From Euonymus europaeus (taxonomy: Eukaryota > Streptophyta > Magnoliopsida > Celastrales > Celastraceae): a stretch of DNA of 64,000 nt. The stretch spans positions 3,432,501-3,496,500 of the forward strand of contig OY756967.1 of the NCBI GenBank assembly GCA_963580455.1, read 5' to 3'. The notes below the pieces were generated by a model. The model searched no databases. It saw only the letters and a program-made list of their open reading frames with translations, and was not told the origin of the DNA. How positions within the stretch are numbered: the first letter of the stretch is position 1; the number at the start of each line of letters is the position of its first letter. This document shows, in pieces, positions 1 to 24,648 of this stretch. The position numbers and the translations under genes are program-made.

Positions 1-1080
1 TGGCAGACCCTACACTCAGCTCGTTATGTTTGTAGTCAGCCCGAGCTCATTAGGGTATGAAATATCTGAGTGCATAGGCTCGGCTCATGAACCCGAGCCC
101 ATTTGGCCCGTTAATACCTTTGGCTCGTTATTTTTGTAGTCGACCCAAGCTCGTTAGGGTATGAAATATCCGAGCTCAGGCTCGGCTCATGAAGCTGAGC
201 CCATTTGGTCCGTTAATTCCTTAGTTTTTATTTGATGTTGTGCAATTGTTTCATGTAAATCATGGTGTCCAAACATGATAAAAATCCACAAGTTTCAACA
301 AAACAAACTCAAGCACTAGACAGTGGCCACTGTCACTGGACAATACAAATGTATCGAAAGCATAAGGGATTACATGCTAACATCCATAAATTCAAATACA
401 TTATGAGGAGTTGGGATGAAAATGAGCTTAGCGGTAGGGATGAAAATGAGCTTGTGTATGTATTATTATTTGGAGGCCTTAGGCCTCCTGAGTCGGGCTT
501 CTTCAAGCCCGAGGTTGACCCATTTTTTCAAACGAGTCTCCTAATAAGTCCGAACTCGGTTCTTTTGATTTATAAGTCGAGCTCAGGCCGAGCCTATGAC
601 GGACCATCCGCAGGCAGCCCGGCCCACTTTCATCGGTAACAACTTGATATTTCATGTGTCATTGTATCCGGTGAATCCGCTCCGGTATTTAAAAGACTGG
701 TCATCTGTGTGTGTTGAAACATATTCTTCATGCCTAACTCAACCCAAAGAAACGTATTCTTCATGCCTAACTCAACCCAACTCATCAAGCAAAGTTTGGA
801 GTACCCTGCACAATATTTCTGATTCACAAGACATAAAGGGTAGGTTCCAGGTAACTTTTCAAGCTGAGCTGTTTGACTGTAGCCCTTCCATCAAGAATGG
901 CAACTTGTGCTGGCATTTTCATGCCTTGCCAAACAGTATGAAATCTTTTAATATTGATGGAGAATAATAAACAATCAACCACTCTAATCATAGAAATCAG
1001 TAATCAGATTATGACTAGATTGCCTAACTAGATTCGTCTTTATCACCAATCAGATTACGTGCTTCTAAGTTTCTCTGTCA
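1..1080. repeat. Repeat-rich intergenic DNA with tandem units
   Basis: No convincing gene is visible. Two tandem copies of a roughly 108-bp unit occupy about 14-112 and 122-221; both contain AGCTCGTTA...TTAGGGTATGAAATAT and a GGCTCGGCTCATGAA core. A 21-bp unit (GATGAAAATGAGCTT core) is repeated at about 415-455. A 17-bp near-palindrome GGAGGCCT-T-AGGCCTCC lies at 472-488. A ~30-bp unit (ATTCTTCATGCCTAACTCAA) is repeated at about 722-781. The GAGCTCGGCTC-type motifs resemble those in plant DNA transposons, but no ends or target-site duplication were found, so the element is unclassified. Confidence 0.5.
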
Positions 1081-1082
1081 CC

Positions 1083-1090
1083 TATAAATA
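1083..1090 (+). promoter_or_regulatory. TATA box of the DUF761 gene
   Basis: TATAAATA lies 70 bp upstream of the ATG at 1153. It also decides the start codon: the in-frame ATG at 1093 would be only 3 bp downstream of the TATA box and so upstream of any normal transcription start. Confidence 0.6.
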
Positions 1091-1152
1091 CAATGATGAA
1101 CGTGAAGTACAATAACCAAATCCAAAAACCCAGTACAAAGACAAGGCAAAAC

Positions 1153-1389
1153 ATGGAGCATCATCATCACCACCACCACGAGGAAGTGTCTAAGAATGGT
1201 TGCCATGAAGTGAATGACAAGGAGTCCACTGCAAGAAGGAAAGCTGCTACGATGGCAAGGGAATTGGATGACATGGGCGACATTGATGAACAAGCCGAAG
1301 CCTTCATCAAGAATTTCCGGAACCAGTTGAAGCTTCAGAGAGAAGAATCAGTCAAAAATTCCCAGGAAATGATAGCCAAAGGGGTTTAA
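1153..1389 (+). CDS. DUF761 (cotton-fibre-type) small protein
   Basis: Single-exon gene for a 78-aa protein of unknown molecular function. After the start it has a run of seven histidines (residues 3-9), then a charged linker. The C-terminal half, DIDEQAEAFIKNF followed by RNQLKLQREES, matches the DUF761 signature (D-x-E/D-x-x-A-x-x-F-I-x-x-F-x-x-x-L-x-x-Q-R-x-E-S) found at the C-terminus of many short plant proteins. No signal peptide or membrane segment is visible. An in-frame ATG at 1093 would add 20 residues, but it sits directly behind the TATA box, so 1153 is preferred. Family assignment rests on the motif; the role is unknown. Confidence 0.72.
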   Translation: MEHHHHHHHEEVSKNGCHEVNDKESTARRKAATMARELDDMGDIDEQAEAFIKNFRNQLKLQREESVKNSQEMIAKGV

Positions 1390-3019
1390 GACAACTGTAC
1401 ATTAGGTTGCTATTGCAGTACTGTATCCAAAATTGTCACATAGGGTTGCATACAATGCTAATGCAAGCTTGAGTGAGCAATTCATGATAAATGGTTTGAA
1501 CTTTGAAGGTGCATAAACAAATTAACCAAAACGTCAAAGGAACTCTGTTTAAGTAGGAATAAGTTCCTTGATCAAAATGTGTATTGTATCAAGTACCTTT
1601 ACTTTTTTAATATTTCAATACATTCTTCAAATAATTATGGACAAGACTATGATTACTTTAATAAATCCTCATGTGCATGATATATGCTAATATTATCATA
1701 TTCTTTCTATTATTTTATAAAAAATTCTAAACATTTTTATCACTCAAAATAAAAGACGAGTTTTTTTAAAAAATATAAATTTGAAATCATCGCAAAAAAC
1801 TCTTTCCAATAAAACTCATGATGGATATATTTAAATGTTCATTCATCAAATTCTCTGAATGAAGTCGGAGGATTTCTCAAACTTATACAAAATTTAGAGA
1901 ATTTCTCAAATTTCATTAAAACATATCAGATGAGTTTTCAAAATTAGCAAAAAAAAATAAAATTTAGAGGATTTCATAAAATGTATCAAAAAAAATTATA
2001 GGATTTCTGAAATTCAAACAAAAAACAACCAAAAATTCAGAGGATTTATCAAACTTATCGAGAATTCAGAGAATTTTTCAAATTTATTTAGAATTCAAAG
2101 GATTTCGTAAAATTCACTAAAACAAATCACAACAGTTTTTGAAGTTGAGCAAAAAATTAATAGGATGTCATAAAATATATTTAAAAAAATTATAGAATTT
2201 CTGAAAATCAAACAAAAACAATCATAAACTCTAAACCCTAAACTCCTAAAGCCCAAAATTCTAAACACTAAATCCTAATCTCTTAAACCCCAAAATCCTA
2301 AGTTGTAAATGCTTAACTCTAATCTTCTAAACCCAAAAAACCCTAAACTCTTAAACTTTAAATCCTATTAGCAAAAATCCTCTAAATGTTAATAATTACA
2401 ATTTTAATTTTAGACAAAAAAAATTATGAATAATTAAGAAGAATTTACAAAAATAAAAAGAAAATCATAAAATCTAAGTTACTAACCAATATTCCTATTT
2501 GATTTTTTAAAAAAAAAATTTAAAGAATTTCTCAAACTAACCCAAAATTAAGAGAATTTTACAAAACTCACTAAAACAATTCAAAAAAAATCCAAATTAA
2601 GTGAAAAAATCAAAGGATTTCTCAAAATAAAATAAAAAAACCAAAAATTCATATGATTTTGAAAAATAACAAAAAAATTCAGAGAATATCTTAAACTTAT
2701 TTAGAATTCAGAGAATCTTTGCAAAACTTGCCAATATGGCCCAAAATTGGTTGAGAATCATAACTCTTGCTCTTGTGAGCTCAACAATGTTTTCGATTTC
2801 CAAAACGATAGTCTAAATTAGCCGGATTAAAGCATAGATATTTCCATGACCACTAGCTTTTCTATGTGATTTCAATGTCTACGGTAAACGGAACCTTCCA
2901 TGGTTTTTTGAATTTTTTCCTAAAAATTCAAGTTCGTTTTGATAGTTACGACAATAAAAACAATGACAAAACGACAAATATTCGTTGTTGGCAAGATTGT
3001 ATGAAAGAACAAAGACATT
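1390..3019. repeat. AT-rich degenerate minisatellite and telomere-like tract
   Basis: No gene is seen. From about 1840 to 2720 the DNA is built from decayed repeats of AGAGAATTTCTCAAA / AGGATTTCATAAAATG-like phrases. One longer unit of about 165 bp at ~1901-2040 recurs at ~2069-2225. Between about 2226 and 2370 lie many degenerate copies of the plant telomere heptamer (CCCTAAA, e.g. CTAAACCCTAAAC near 2231). Confidence 0.55.
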
Positions 3020-3031
3020 AAACTTGCCATT

Positions 3032-3696
3032 TTTTTTTTGATAATAGAAACATTTCATTAAATAAACTCTTCGAAGAGAGATACAAGCTTTCTGAAAAAG
3101 CAGAACAAGCCCCCTAAAGAGGCAGAACAACTCACCCAAAGTGAGATCAACAGCTCCCACGCAAGGGAGAACAAAACATGGGAGAAAAAACAACTAAAGA
3201 AAAATACAAAAAATAGTACTGATGAGAATAATACAAGATTAACATCACCACAGAACCTATAAAGGTCAGATCTAAACACTGCTATCATATTATGGGTAGT
3301 ACACAACAAGATGGGCGCCGACAGCTGCATGAGATCTATAAGACCAGTCCAAATCCAGATATGAGAAAGGGGATGCCAAATCTGCACTTTCCACCACCAA
3401 TAACTATGATCTGCAGAAATCCGAAGAAGTTCTAGCTCCACATTATTAAAAACATAAAAGGAAAAAGAAGCACACCAAAAGAAGATGAGAAGGGGAAAGG
3501 GAAGATGAAAATGGAGGGATGAAATGACGAGGAAATGGAAAGAAAGAGGATGAAACAAAGGAAAGAAAACAGATGGAACATATGGAGGGGAGGGGGAGGA
3601 GATCAGTGCCGCCTCCCCGTCCCAAAACTTCTTCGACAAAGTTGAGAGCAGTGAGAGGAGAGAGGTGGGAGGAGAGAGAGTTTTAGAAAGTTTTTA
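3032..3696 (-). mobile_element. Non-LTR retroelement or retrocopy with 12-bp TSD
   Basis: A 665-bp insertion flanked by a perfect 12-bp direct repeat AAACTTGCCATT (3020-3031 and 3697-3708). It begins on the + strand with a T-tract (3030-3039), which is the poly(A) tail of a minus-strand insert whose 3' end reads AATGAAATGTTTCTATTATC before the A-run. TSD plus poly(A) is diagnostic of LINE-machinery retroposition. The body holds a pyrimidine-rich 5' part and an open frame of 193 codons (3058-3639, minus) that resembles no family I recognise. It may be a 5'-truncated LINE, a large SINE or a retrocopy of a noncoding transcript. Confidence 0.75.
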
Positions 3697-4318
3697 AAAC
3701 TTGCCATTATACCAAGTAAAACATTAAATTTATCATTGTTAGACCAAGATATAAATACTTAAGAGTATTGAGCTACAAACACTTTTAACTAAATAGAATA
3801 AAAAGTCCATATAAAGGACTCATAAAAAAAAAACCTTTTAATTATTTCAATACAACAACTTCATAGAGGAGAAAATAAACTTCAAAGAAACTCTTTTTTA
3901 AGGAAAAGAGACCTCAATGGTTATATCCCAATAAAAATGGGTTAGAAACATGCCTATGAGTCGAAAAGTATGCAGCCGAAAGAACACTTGCTCTCTCCCA
4001 CCGGTACATAGTCTACACAACCCACCACCACCCAACAAAGTTACAGGAAATAGAAAAAAGAGGATCAAGAGAGAGCCAGGACACAAACAGGCCGAGTTCT
4101 GTTAGAACTTTTTCACCAAAAACTACTAACATTCAACGCCTCTTGCTCCTGCAACCACCTCAAACTTAATCATCCCATCCCTCATGGCAACGATTGTAGT
4201 GACACTGATCAAATGAAATACTAACTAAAAGGCACAAGGGGGAAAAAACAAAAGTATCCCTACGGAAGGGGGAATAGTCTGCAATTGCTAGATGCTAAGT
4301 CTGTAGAATGTTCAGTTA

Positions 4319-9225
<4,907 letters not shown>

Positions 9226-9929
9226 GGTTAAATTGGAATCTCCCCTCCACGCTCACTTGAAAATTCAATCAAACTTTAACCTTCAGAAAGCTAGAAGAAC
9301 AATAACTTTCTTCCAATCCCAGAAATAAAAAAGCTCCACCTATTTGAAATGGTTCTAATATTTGATAATTAAATCTCCACTGGTACCTGCGTCAAAACCA
9401 TGATCAGAGAATACAGCAATAAAAAACAAAAACAGGACCTAGGCTCCTCTTGGATATCAAAAAATGTGACAAAAGTTCCAGTAATTGAAAAGGTACAAGG
9501 ATAAACACAGAACAAACCCCCTTCCCCACCCAAAAAAAAACAACAGAGAAAGCAAAAGAGCGCCAAATTTTTGTTCAGGAATCATGCAATTTGTGCACAG
9601 CCAAACAAACACCAAATCCAACCTGATCTGCTAAATCAACGAATCGCAATCCACACCAGAAAGGAATGCAACAGCTTCCCGCAACCAAAAACAATTTTGC
9701 AAAACCTAAGCCGTTTTGAAGACTTGACATACAAAATATGAGCACCAAATAACAAACCTGATGAAAGCAAGACGACAACAAAACCCTACGAATGGAAGCT
9801 CTGTGTTTGTGGTTGAAGATCCAGAATGGAAGAAAATAAAAACCCTAATATGCGTCTCCCGGTATGATAAGTCTGTATCCGTCAATGCAAAAATATCTGC
9901 TCTGTTTTCTCTCTCTACAAAAACTATAA

Positions 9930-10437
9930 AATACCTCTTCTTCTTTTCTGTGCGCCTTTTTTCCTTTCTTTATTATCTTTTATATTTTTTGGTTTTTTTT
10001 TAATTTTCTTCTAATTACTAATTAGGACTCGGAGTCTTTTTGTTTGGTTTCAAATCACTTCCTCGAATTTTCAAGAAAGTGGGGGAGAATATGGAAAAGG
10101 AAGGGACGGGAGAGGATTTTCTTAAATCCATCCCTTATATTACGGAGGTTATCCACACCTCTCATATAGTGTTTTTTTTTAATAAAGATTTAAATAACTT
10201 TTAATTCTTTCAAATCTAATAACCTGACGGTTAATAAAAGAGTAATGGGTGAATGGAAGAATCTAAGATTGTCTCAAGAGAGGTCTTGCTCAAGTGCATC
10301 TAATATATAGTTAAAGATGCGGCTCTTGTCAATGATAAAAATGAAGGGATGTGCAAATGAAATCGTAAGTATCGATCAGGCTGGTTATGTTAATTGACTG
10401 TATTTTGGTCAAACATTTGAATAATTGAACCAAACCA
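9930..10437. other. Intergenic, helicase promoter side
   Basis: Upstream region of the helicase gene. Pyrimidine-rich stretches at 9905-10015 could belong to its promoter. No gene or clear repeat was recognised. Confidence 0.3.
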
Positions 10438-11191
10438 GGAATGGGGGCGCAGGAGTTCTTATGGCTGTAGTTATCTGTAGTTTTTTAAATCTCGACCATT
10501 CATTTCATCAAATGGCTGAGATTGAAGGAGATTATTTTTTACTTATCGTGATCCTTTCTTCCTCTTCTTGTTTCTTCTCTTTCTCCAAACACATGTTTTC
10601 TTTCTCTAAACTCTCGTTGTTCCTCCAAAAATAATTGTGTTACTCTCTCTCTTCTCAATCACTTTGTAATAACCAATCATTGAACGCCTAGATAGACCCT
10701 CCTCGATTCTTTTCTCTCCTCCTTCGTTCTCTACCAAAGTTTATTTTCCTCTCTCAGATCTGTCGTTCCAATTCAAGATTTGTTGGTCTTGTGTTTATAT
10801 AAACAATAATTTAAGGTTCATCTTGTGATTTGGATTCATATCTTGTGCTTTCCATTCAAATGTTTTGAGTATTCAGAGGTAAACTAAAAACAAAGGTCTC
10901 GATCTCAACAAATCAACAAAGGAACCAAATACATCTTGATAATCTAGATGAAGAATTTACTATGATTTGTAAAATTGTGGATGACTAACTTTATTGTAAG
11001 AGGGAGAGATTCAATGACGATTTGGGAGAAAGAAGTTGGTATGATTTATAAATTTGTGGATGACTAACTTTTATTCCAATGAACACAAAATAAAAGTTGA
11101 TGAACGATAATTCATTATCAGTCATTAGATGAAATGAATGGCTGAGATTTAAAAAGCTTTAGATCAATAGTAACTACAACACCCCCATCCC
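10438..11191. mobile_element. Old non-autonomous Mutator-like element
   Basis: A 754-bp element with imperfect inverted ends. The left end starts GGAATGGGGGCG and the complement of the right end starts GGGATGGGGGTG; both continue into TTTTTAAATCTC-ACCATTCATTTCATC. Flanks ACCAAACCA (10429-10437) and ACCAAATCG (11192-11200) match at 7 of 9 positions, consistent with an aged 9-bp duplication. The ends resemble those of the element at 54760-57041. The interior has a pyrimidine-rich leader-like stretch and an ~85-bp tandem repeat (TTGTGGATGACTAACTTT) at about 10955-11080. No transposase is visible. Confidence 0.6.
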
Positions 11192-12480
11192 ACCAAATCG
11201 TGGTATCTAGTCCGGTATGAATTTGTTTTTTAAAAATCACGATTAAACTGACCAAATCACATCTATAAAAACATATTTGATTGAGTTTCATATTTCGTAT
11301 CAATTTTAATAATAACCATTGATATCTCAAATGTTCAATATACACCGTTGATTCTCAAAGTTGAAACCCTACATGGCTAAAGCCTATTAGTTTCCAGTCT
11401 TCCATCGCCGCATCGCGCCACTCACCCTGTTAGTTGTTTTGTTCGCCTCTCAGTCTCAATCGAATGGGTAGGGTTCACTACTGGTCATTGATCTGCAAAC
11501 TAGATAGACCTAAAGTGAGCTTGAAGATAGATAGATAATGGTTTCTATGAAATGACATCTATTTTTGGGACTACTTAAAAGAGAGATAATGAGGAGAGGA
11601 GAGGAGAGGAGAGGAGAGGAGGGGAGGGGAGGGGAGGGGAGGGGAGGGAGGGAGGAGAACAATGATTGTTGGCAAATGCAACAAGACATTTTGCCCTTGT
11701 TTTAATTGAGTCCCATATCTTTTATATAAAAAGTCGAATTCAGATAATTAAAACATGTCTCTCGTTACATCCATATCAATAAAACACACCCATATACATT
11801 TTTCTCTCTCAATATTTACAAAACATCTACTATTCTATTGCTCAGTCCATTTTATAATAAAATTATATCAAAATTAATACTGGATCTCACATATTTTACA
11901 AAAAATCAAATCGCATATTCATTTATATCAACAAAACATATATCTCGATAGAGACATCAATAAAAATAAATATTCCCATAAATTATCCATTCCCCCTTAC
12001 AAGAAATTATCATTGCATTTGCGTAGAAAGCAACGAAGAAAATAGTGGCTGTCCAATGTACACGAAGGCTGATTAGAGGAGAAAGATAACAGTTATTTTT
12101 GGGCTTTATTTTAATGGTACCCTTGAATATAAAAGGGCCATTGCAATGGGTATGTCTAATGAGCCTGATCAATGTTCAAATATTACGTGACGACCTTACG
12201 ATGATGATGAGCTTAATTGGAGGTCCATACTCTATTTTTACATGTGTTTCCCATACACTTCCATTACAAAAATAAATTGACAAAAATGACTTTGTGATTC
12301 TCTACGGTATGTTTTGGAATTTTTTTTACATATTTTAATCAAATTGTTTTGTTAGTTATCGATTGATTTTTGTCAATTTTCCAGTCAATCTTAGTATAAA
12401 ATATTTTATAAAAAAGACTGACCATTCGTTCGATTTTGACGAGTTTTTTTACAACCCTACTTTGTGGGAAAAATCCCACA
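11192..12480. other. Intergenic with purine-rich microsatellite
   Basis: No gene is seen. The main landmark is a GAGGA/GGGGA array at 11591-11656. The rest is AT-rich unique-looking sequence. Confidence 0.4.
11591..11656 (+). repeat. GAGGA to GGGGA purine microsatellite
   Basis: About five GGAGA units are followed by five GGGGA units and two GGGA units, an uninterrupted purine strand of ~65 nt. The GGGGA part (about 11620-11653) has more than four runs of three or more G separated by single A, matching the G-quadruplex consensus. It is also an H-DNA candidate. Confidence 0.85.
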
Positions 12481-12890
12481 TCAAAAGAAAATAAATAAGA
12501 GGGATCGATGCAATGTTTGCAATAAAGGAAGTGCTCAAATTGCTAGAATGGGCCTCGCAACAGCTATTGAACTGGCGGCTGCAACAATGGTGGTCGCGAG
12601 TCCTCAAGAGTTTGTATGCCAGTTTTGTGAGAAGCCAGAAAACTAGGATAACAAGTGTCGTCAACTGAATTTTTTTTCTCAAAACTTCAATCCATGAGGC
12701 AATTATGATTCATCCACTGGCACCCTCAGTCACACTTCGCAAGCAACTCAACAGTGGCTTTTAGACTTTGGAGCTAGTAACAACGTACGATCCTTCACTA
12801 GCAAAACATGTTTACTCTTAATATGATGGGACTGAGGAAGTTGATGTTGGAGATAGCTCAAGTTTGTCAATAAAACACTCCAGCAAAAAA
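12480..12890 (+). mobile_element. Decayed Ty1/Copia gag-protease fragment
   Basis: Reading + strand frames gives CQFCEKPEN, stop, DNKC at about 12618-12659. This is a zinc knuckle (C-x2-C-x4-H-x4-C) whose His has become Asn. Further on come QWLLDFGASNNV at about 12750-12785 (the W-x-L-D-S/T-G-A-S-x-H aspartic protease motif) and YDGTEEVDVGD at about 12819-12851, the next conserved protease stretch. Several stops and frame changes interrupt it. No reverse transcriptase or LTR was identified. Confidence 0.7.
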
Positions 12891-15160
12891 CTTACTTTAA
12901 ACTATTGAAATCAAAAGGGATGCAAGTTAAAACTATTGGAATCAAAAGGGGTACAAGCTATGACTATAGTTAATTACCTACGAATCTACCTAACCATAGA
13001 GAAAAAAAGGTATAATTTTTGTGTTGTTCTTGGACCTCTTCTCCATTGCCTAGTCCCCTATATTTATATCGTAAAATGCATAACCGCTTGTAACTGCTTC
13101 ATTTTGATTGGTCGATCCCACCAATTTCTTGTAACTGCTTCGAAACCGCCTCCCTTTTGTTTTATACAGTAATTACTCGATCTTATCTCGACTTTGAGAC
13201 TTTCTCGACCTTACTGGAGCATGTACTTCATTTCACCATACCTTGATCGATAACCAAACTTAGCACACCAATATTGAAATTGATCACATGCTCGATCATC
13301 TTTAGATTTAATATTTATTTAATTTTTGATGGCAACACACTCACATGACAAATCACTGTGAGTAATATTTCTTGGGCACCATTCTACTCAATCACAGTCC
13401 CTTATGCTGAAAAAACTATCCAGTTACCTTGTACCTGCCACTAGTTTCACTCCTACGACTCCCTTCCTGTGCTATTAATAAAATTCACAAAGTTCCTTCT
13501 GACAGCTTGAGTGCCAAGTTATGCTCCGCTTGAAATTCTATGCATTGATCATAACTACTCCTACTGTACTAAAACAGCCATGACTCTTCTTCACTTTGCT
13601 AACCTTTCTTCCAATTTTGATCTTTTGCCTTTCAAATGACTACATATCTGATCAATAGACGACTTTATCTATCTCCTACTTCCCCAACCACACCATTTCA
13701 GCCACCAAACTATATGAAGCTTCATATCTTCAACTGTGCTTGTTTTCCTTAGCTCAGGCCCACACAACCATACCATAAAGAATTTGATGAGATAGTTTTC
13801 ATTAACATTCAATTGAAACGGCATGCAATTGCCATTTATACATAGATAAGCTACAAACATAACAACGACTATAAAGTAAACTTGATTGGCTCACACAGAA
13901 GGTCTGAACAAGAAATGAATATGATGTATCCGTTGAGACAACTGATGAAATATAAACTATTGAGCTTATGATAGGGTGTTATCAAGTGTTGATGGAATGA
14001 GAATCTTGATATTACTATTATTAACAATTACCATGCCCTATTTTTTGCATGATCCGAATAAGGTCACGAGTGAATATGTGGGTCAGTATAGAGTTGCATC
14101 GGTGCAATTTAGAGGTCTAAACTCTAGTTTTTGAAATACTCTTTCCATATATCTTATTTGTTTCCGGCCTTGTCCACTACGAGAACTTTATACATTTGTT
14201 GTTTATCTAATTTTTTTACTATTTGCCTACTCATCCCTAACATATGCTTATAAAATTTATATATTTGGGTAACTCAGTGGCTTGTCATGTAATTTGAATA
14301 CTTGTCTCAGTGCAAATCATTGCTTTAATTAATCGTCATTAAAATGTTATTTTTCCTTAATTGATGGTTATATTAATAGGAAATTATATTTAGAGTTAGA
14401 TAACTCTTTGTTGTTGTTCAATGCATTTGCTCTGAGATGTCATGCAGTACAACATCTATTCTCAACTCTTGCTAATCCAAGAAGGTTCTAGAGGTTCTCA
14501 AGTAGGTTGGGGGAGGAGATGAGTTGCTTTGATTTGCTAAATTTCAACAAAAAGTTATACATATTAGGATTTATTAAGAGGTAATGTAAAAGGCTTTCTT
14601 CTTCTTTTACTTAAAGGGTGATTAAGGGGACGAACATTAGCAACATTTAGTGCATGATCTAGCTATGAAATGTCCATGAAAGTTTGGTTGATGTTCTTTT
14701 TTATATTTGATATGATACAAAAATTGTGATTTAAAATATTTAACATCGATCTAAAACTCGACGAATTTATTGACGGTATTAATTTGATTGATATATATAT
14801 ATATGTATCTTTTTTGTATTAGATGATGATGTCATAAAAATTTATCATTTTAAGATATTTTTTCATGAATTTATTAAATTCAAATGCTCAGTGACCGGTG
14901 GGATGGAAAATGAATATAAAAAAGCATTGGATTTTTATTATTTTTTATTAAGACCGGTATGAATAATTGCTGACATTTCTAAAAAGATTTTAAATCATTA
15001 ATTCTCACGCGCCTTTATAACTCGAGCTACGCATCGACGAGAGCCTGATGTTAACCACGACATCGCAGCCGTAGATCTGTTGCACGCGGTCTTCCGCAAG
15101 TGAGAAAATTCTACCTAAGCATAAAAGCGCAAATTTCATTTAAAAATCTATACTAAGACA
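12890..15160. other. Intergenic, no gene seen
   Basis: A ~36-bp tandem duplication (AAACTATTG-AATCAAAAGGG) lies at 12899-12955, just behind the Copia remnant. The following 2.2 kb is AT-rich with many stops in all frames. An AT dinucleotide run is at about 14790-14803. The last 150 bp are the PP2A promoter side. Confidence 0.35.
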
Positions 15161-15441
15161 AATACAAATGACAAAATCCAAAAATCAATTAAAGGGAGAG
15201 AAGAAAAAAAAGAAAAAAACAAGTGGCTCCTTCTCTTGGTTTTCTCCACCACTCTCATCTCTGTTTCAATCACTCCCTCTCCCTCTCCCTCTCCCTCGAT
15301 TTCCACTTTCTCCCTCTAGAGATTCAGAGAAATCCAGGGTTTGCCTTTTCATTTCTGCTGGGAATTAGTCTTCCCGGAGTGTAGCTTTAGCATTACGGAA
15401 TTCGAAGGGATCTCGATCTGTTGTTGGAGTATTTGCGGAAG

Positions 15442-20549
<5,108 letters not shown>

Positions 20550-21187
20550 TGAAATTGACATCAGTGTTATACCGTATTCATGGCAGCCGTTATCCACTGG
20601 CTGTTTTACTCGTTGACAGGTATTATAAATCTAAGACTACATTCTGGTAGTGGTTGGGCAGCAGAATAGAAGTAAGATGGGCAGGTGAGGCTTTGTTGAT
20701 TTGAATTGGTTGATTTTCCACAAATGAGAAGCAGCGGAACTGGTCATGCTGCAGCAGCATATGTACAATTTTCAGCGAGCAAGATGGCATCTTTAGTTTC
20801 TTCTTTGTTTTTTTGTCCATTTTTTGTTCGTTCTTCTAGGTTGGCTGTTGGGCCATTGAATTTGTAGCGGGAAGACCAACTTTTCTTGTAATGGGCGATA
20901 GGTGCTTATGTTACTTTTCAAACTCTATTCATGATTTCTGAGTCTTGATGGTTTTGCTGGAATATTTATTTTCTATATGATAGTAGAAAATCTTTTGTTG
21001 CTCCAATCAGTCATTTTAATCATTTATGGCCAATTTCTGCCATCGCTCTGAAGCCCCCTCTTATTCTATATGAAATAAAGTACACAATCAACATTTTGAA
21101 ATACATGGAAGGGAGAAATTATTACTTAATAAATTTGTTGTGAAGTCACAATGTTCACTGAGACAGTACTGGTAAATGAAGGCTTTT

Positions 21188-24030
<2,843 letters not shown>

Positions 24031-24092
24031 CTCTTCTCTTTCAACTTGATTAGTAGGCTCTCTCTGTCAAGACAGTGAGCACCGGCTCTGCT

Positions 24093-24099
24093 CTTTATA
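24093..24099 (-). promoter_or_regulatory. TATA box of the subtilase gene
   Basis: TATAAAG on the minus strand, 63 bp upstream of the start codon at 24030. It shares a ~620-bp divergent intergenic region with the transporter gene starting at 24649. Confidence 0.55.
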
Positions 24100-24600
24100 T
24101 CTCTCAAGATTGTCCCTTCCCATAAAAGAAGATATATTGAATCCGTGTAGGTACACAAAATCAGAAGTTTCATTATACTCCATTTGGGTTTTCTAAATTG
24201 TTTTAATGGAAAAAAATTCCCAAAAAAGTCAAATTAATTACCATTTCTATTGGCATTACCACTTTTTTTTTTTGGTCTTATAATATAATTAATGCATTAC
24301 CAAAAAGCCATTTATGCAAAAATACTTTCTCATAAATAAATAAATAAATAAATAATCATATCCTAACTATTTGTGGACAAATGTTGGATATAGTAAATAT
24401 GTTGATTACGATATTATAATCTTGGAAGTAAATCACCAAATGCCCGGATCTTGCAATATAACTGTCCATGCTGACCGTCACTTCCGCACCTCCCAACACT
24501 CTGGCTAAACAGCCATCACTGGAGTGAATCGACTCAAACGTTGTCTCCTCTGTCTCTCAATCTTTCCTCAATCCCTTGTACTTGATTTCAGTTCTTTCTT

Positions 24601-24607
24601 TATAAAT
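24601..24607 (+). promoter_or_regulatory. TATA box of transporter gene 1
   Basis: TATAAAT, 48 bp upstream of the ATG at 24649. This leaves only a very short 5' leader. Confidence 0.45.
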
Positions 24608-24648
24608 CACTACAAACCCAAATCGCAGTTGTTGTTCTTACACCAATC

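Noticed and set aside
3058..3639. 193-codon minus-strand frame as a gene
   Set aside because: It lies wholly inside a retroposed element with target duplications, has low-complexity Phe/Leu/Ser-rich composition and no recognisable domain.
12464..12646. 60-codon frame with Cys motifs as a small zinc protein
   Set aside because: The Cys residues are a decayed Copia gag zinc knuckle; protease motifs follow in the same direction.
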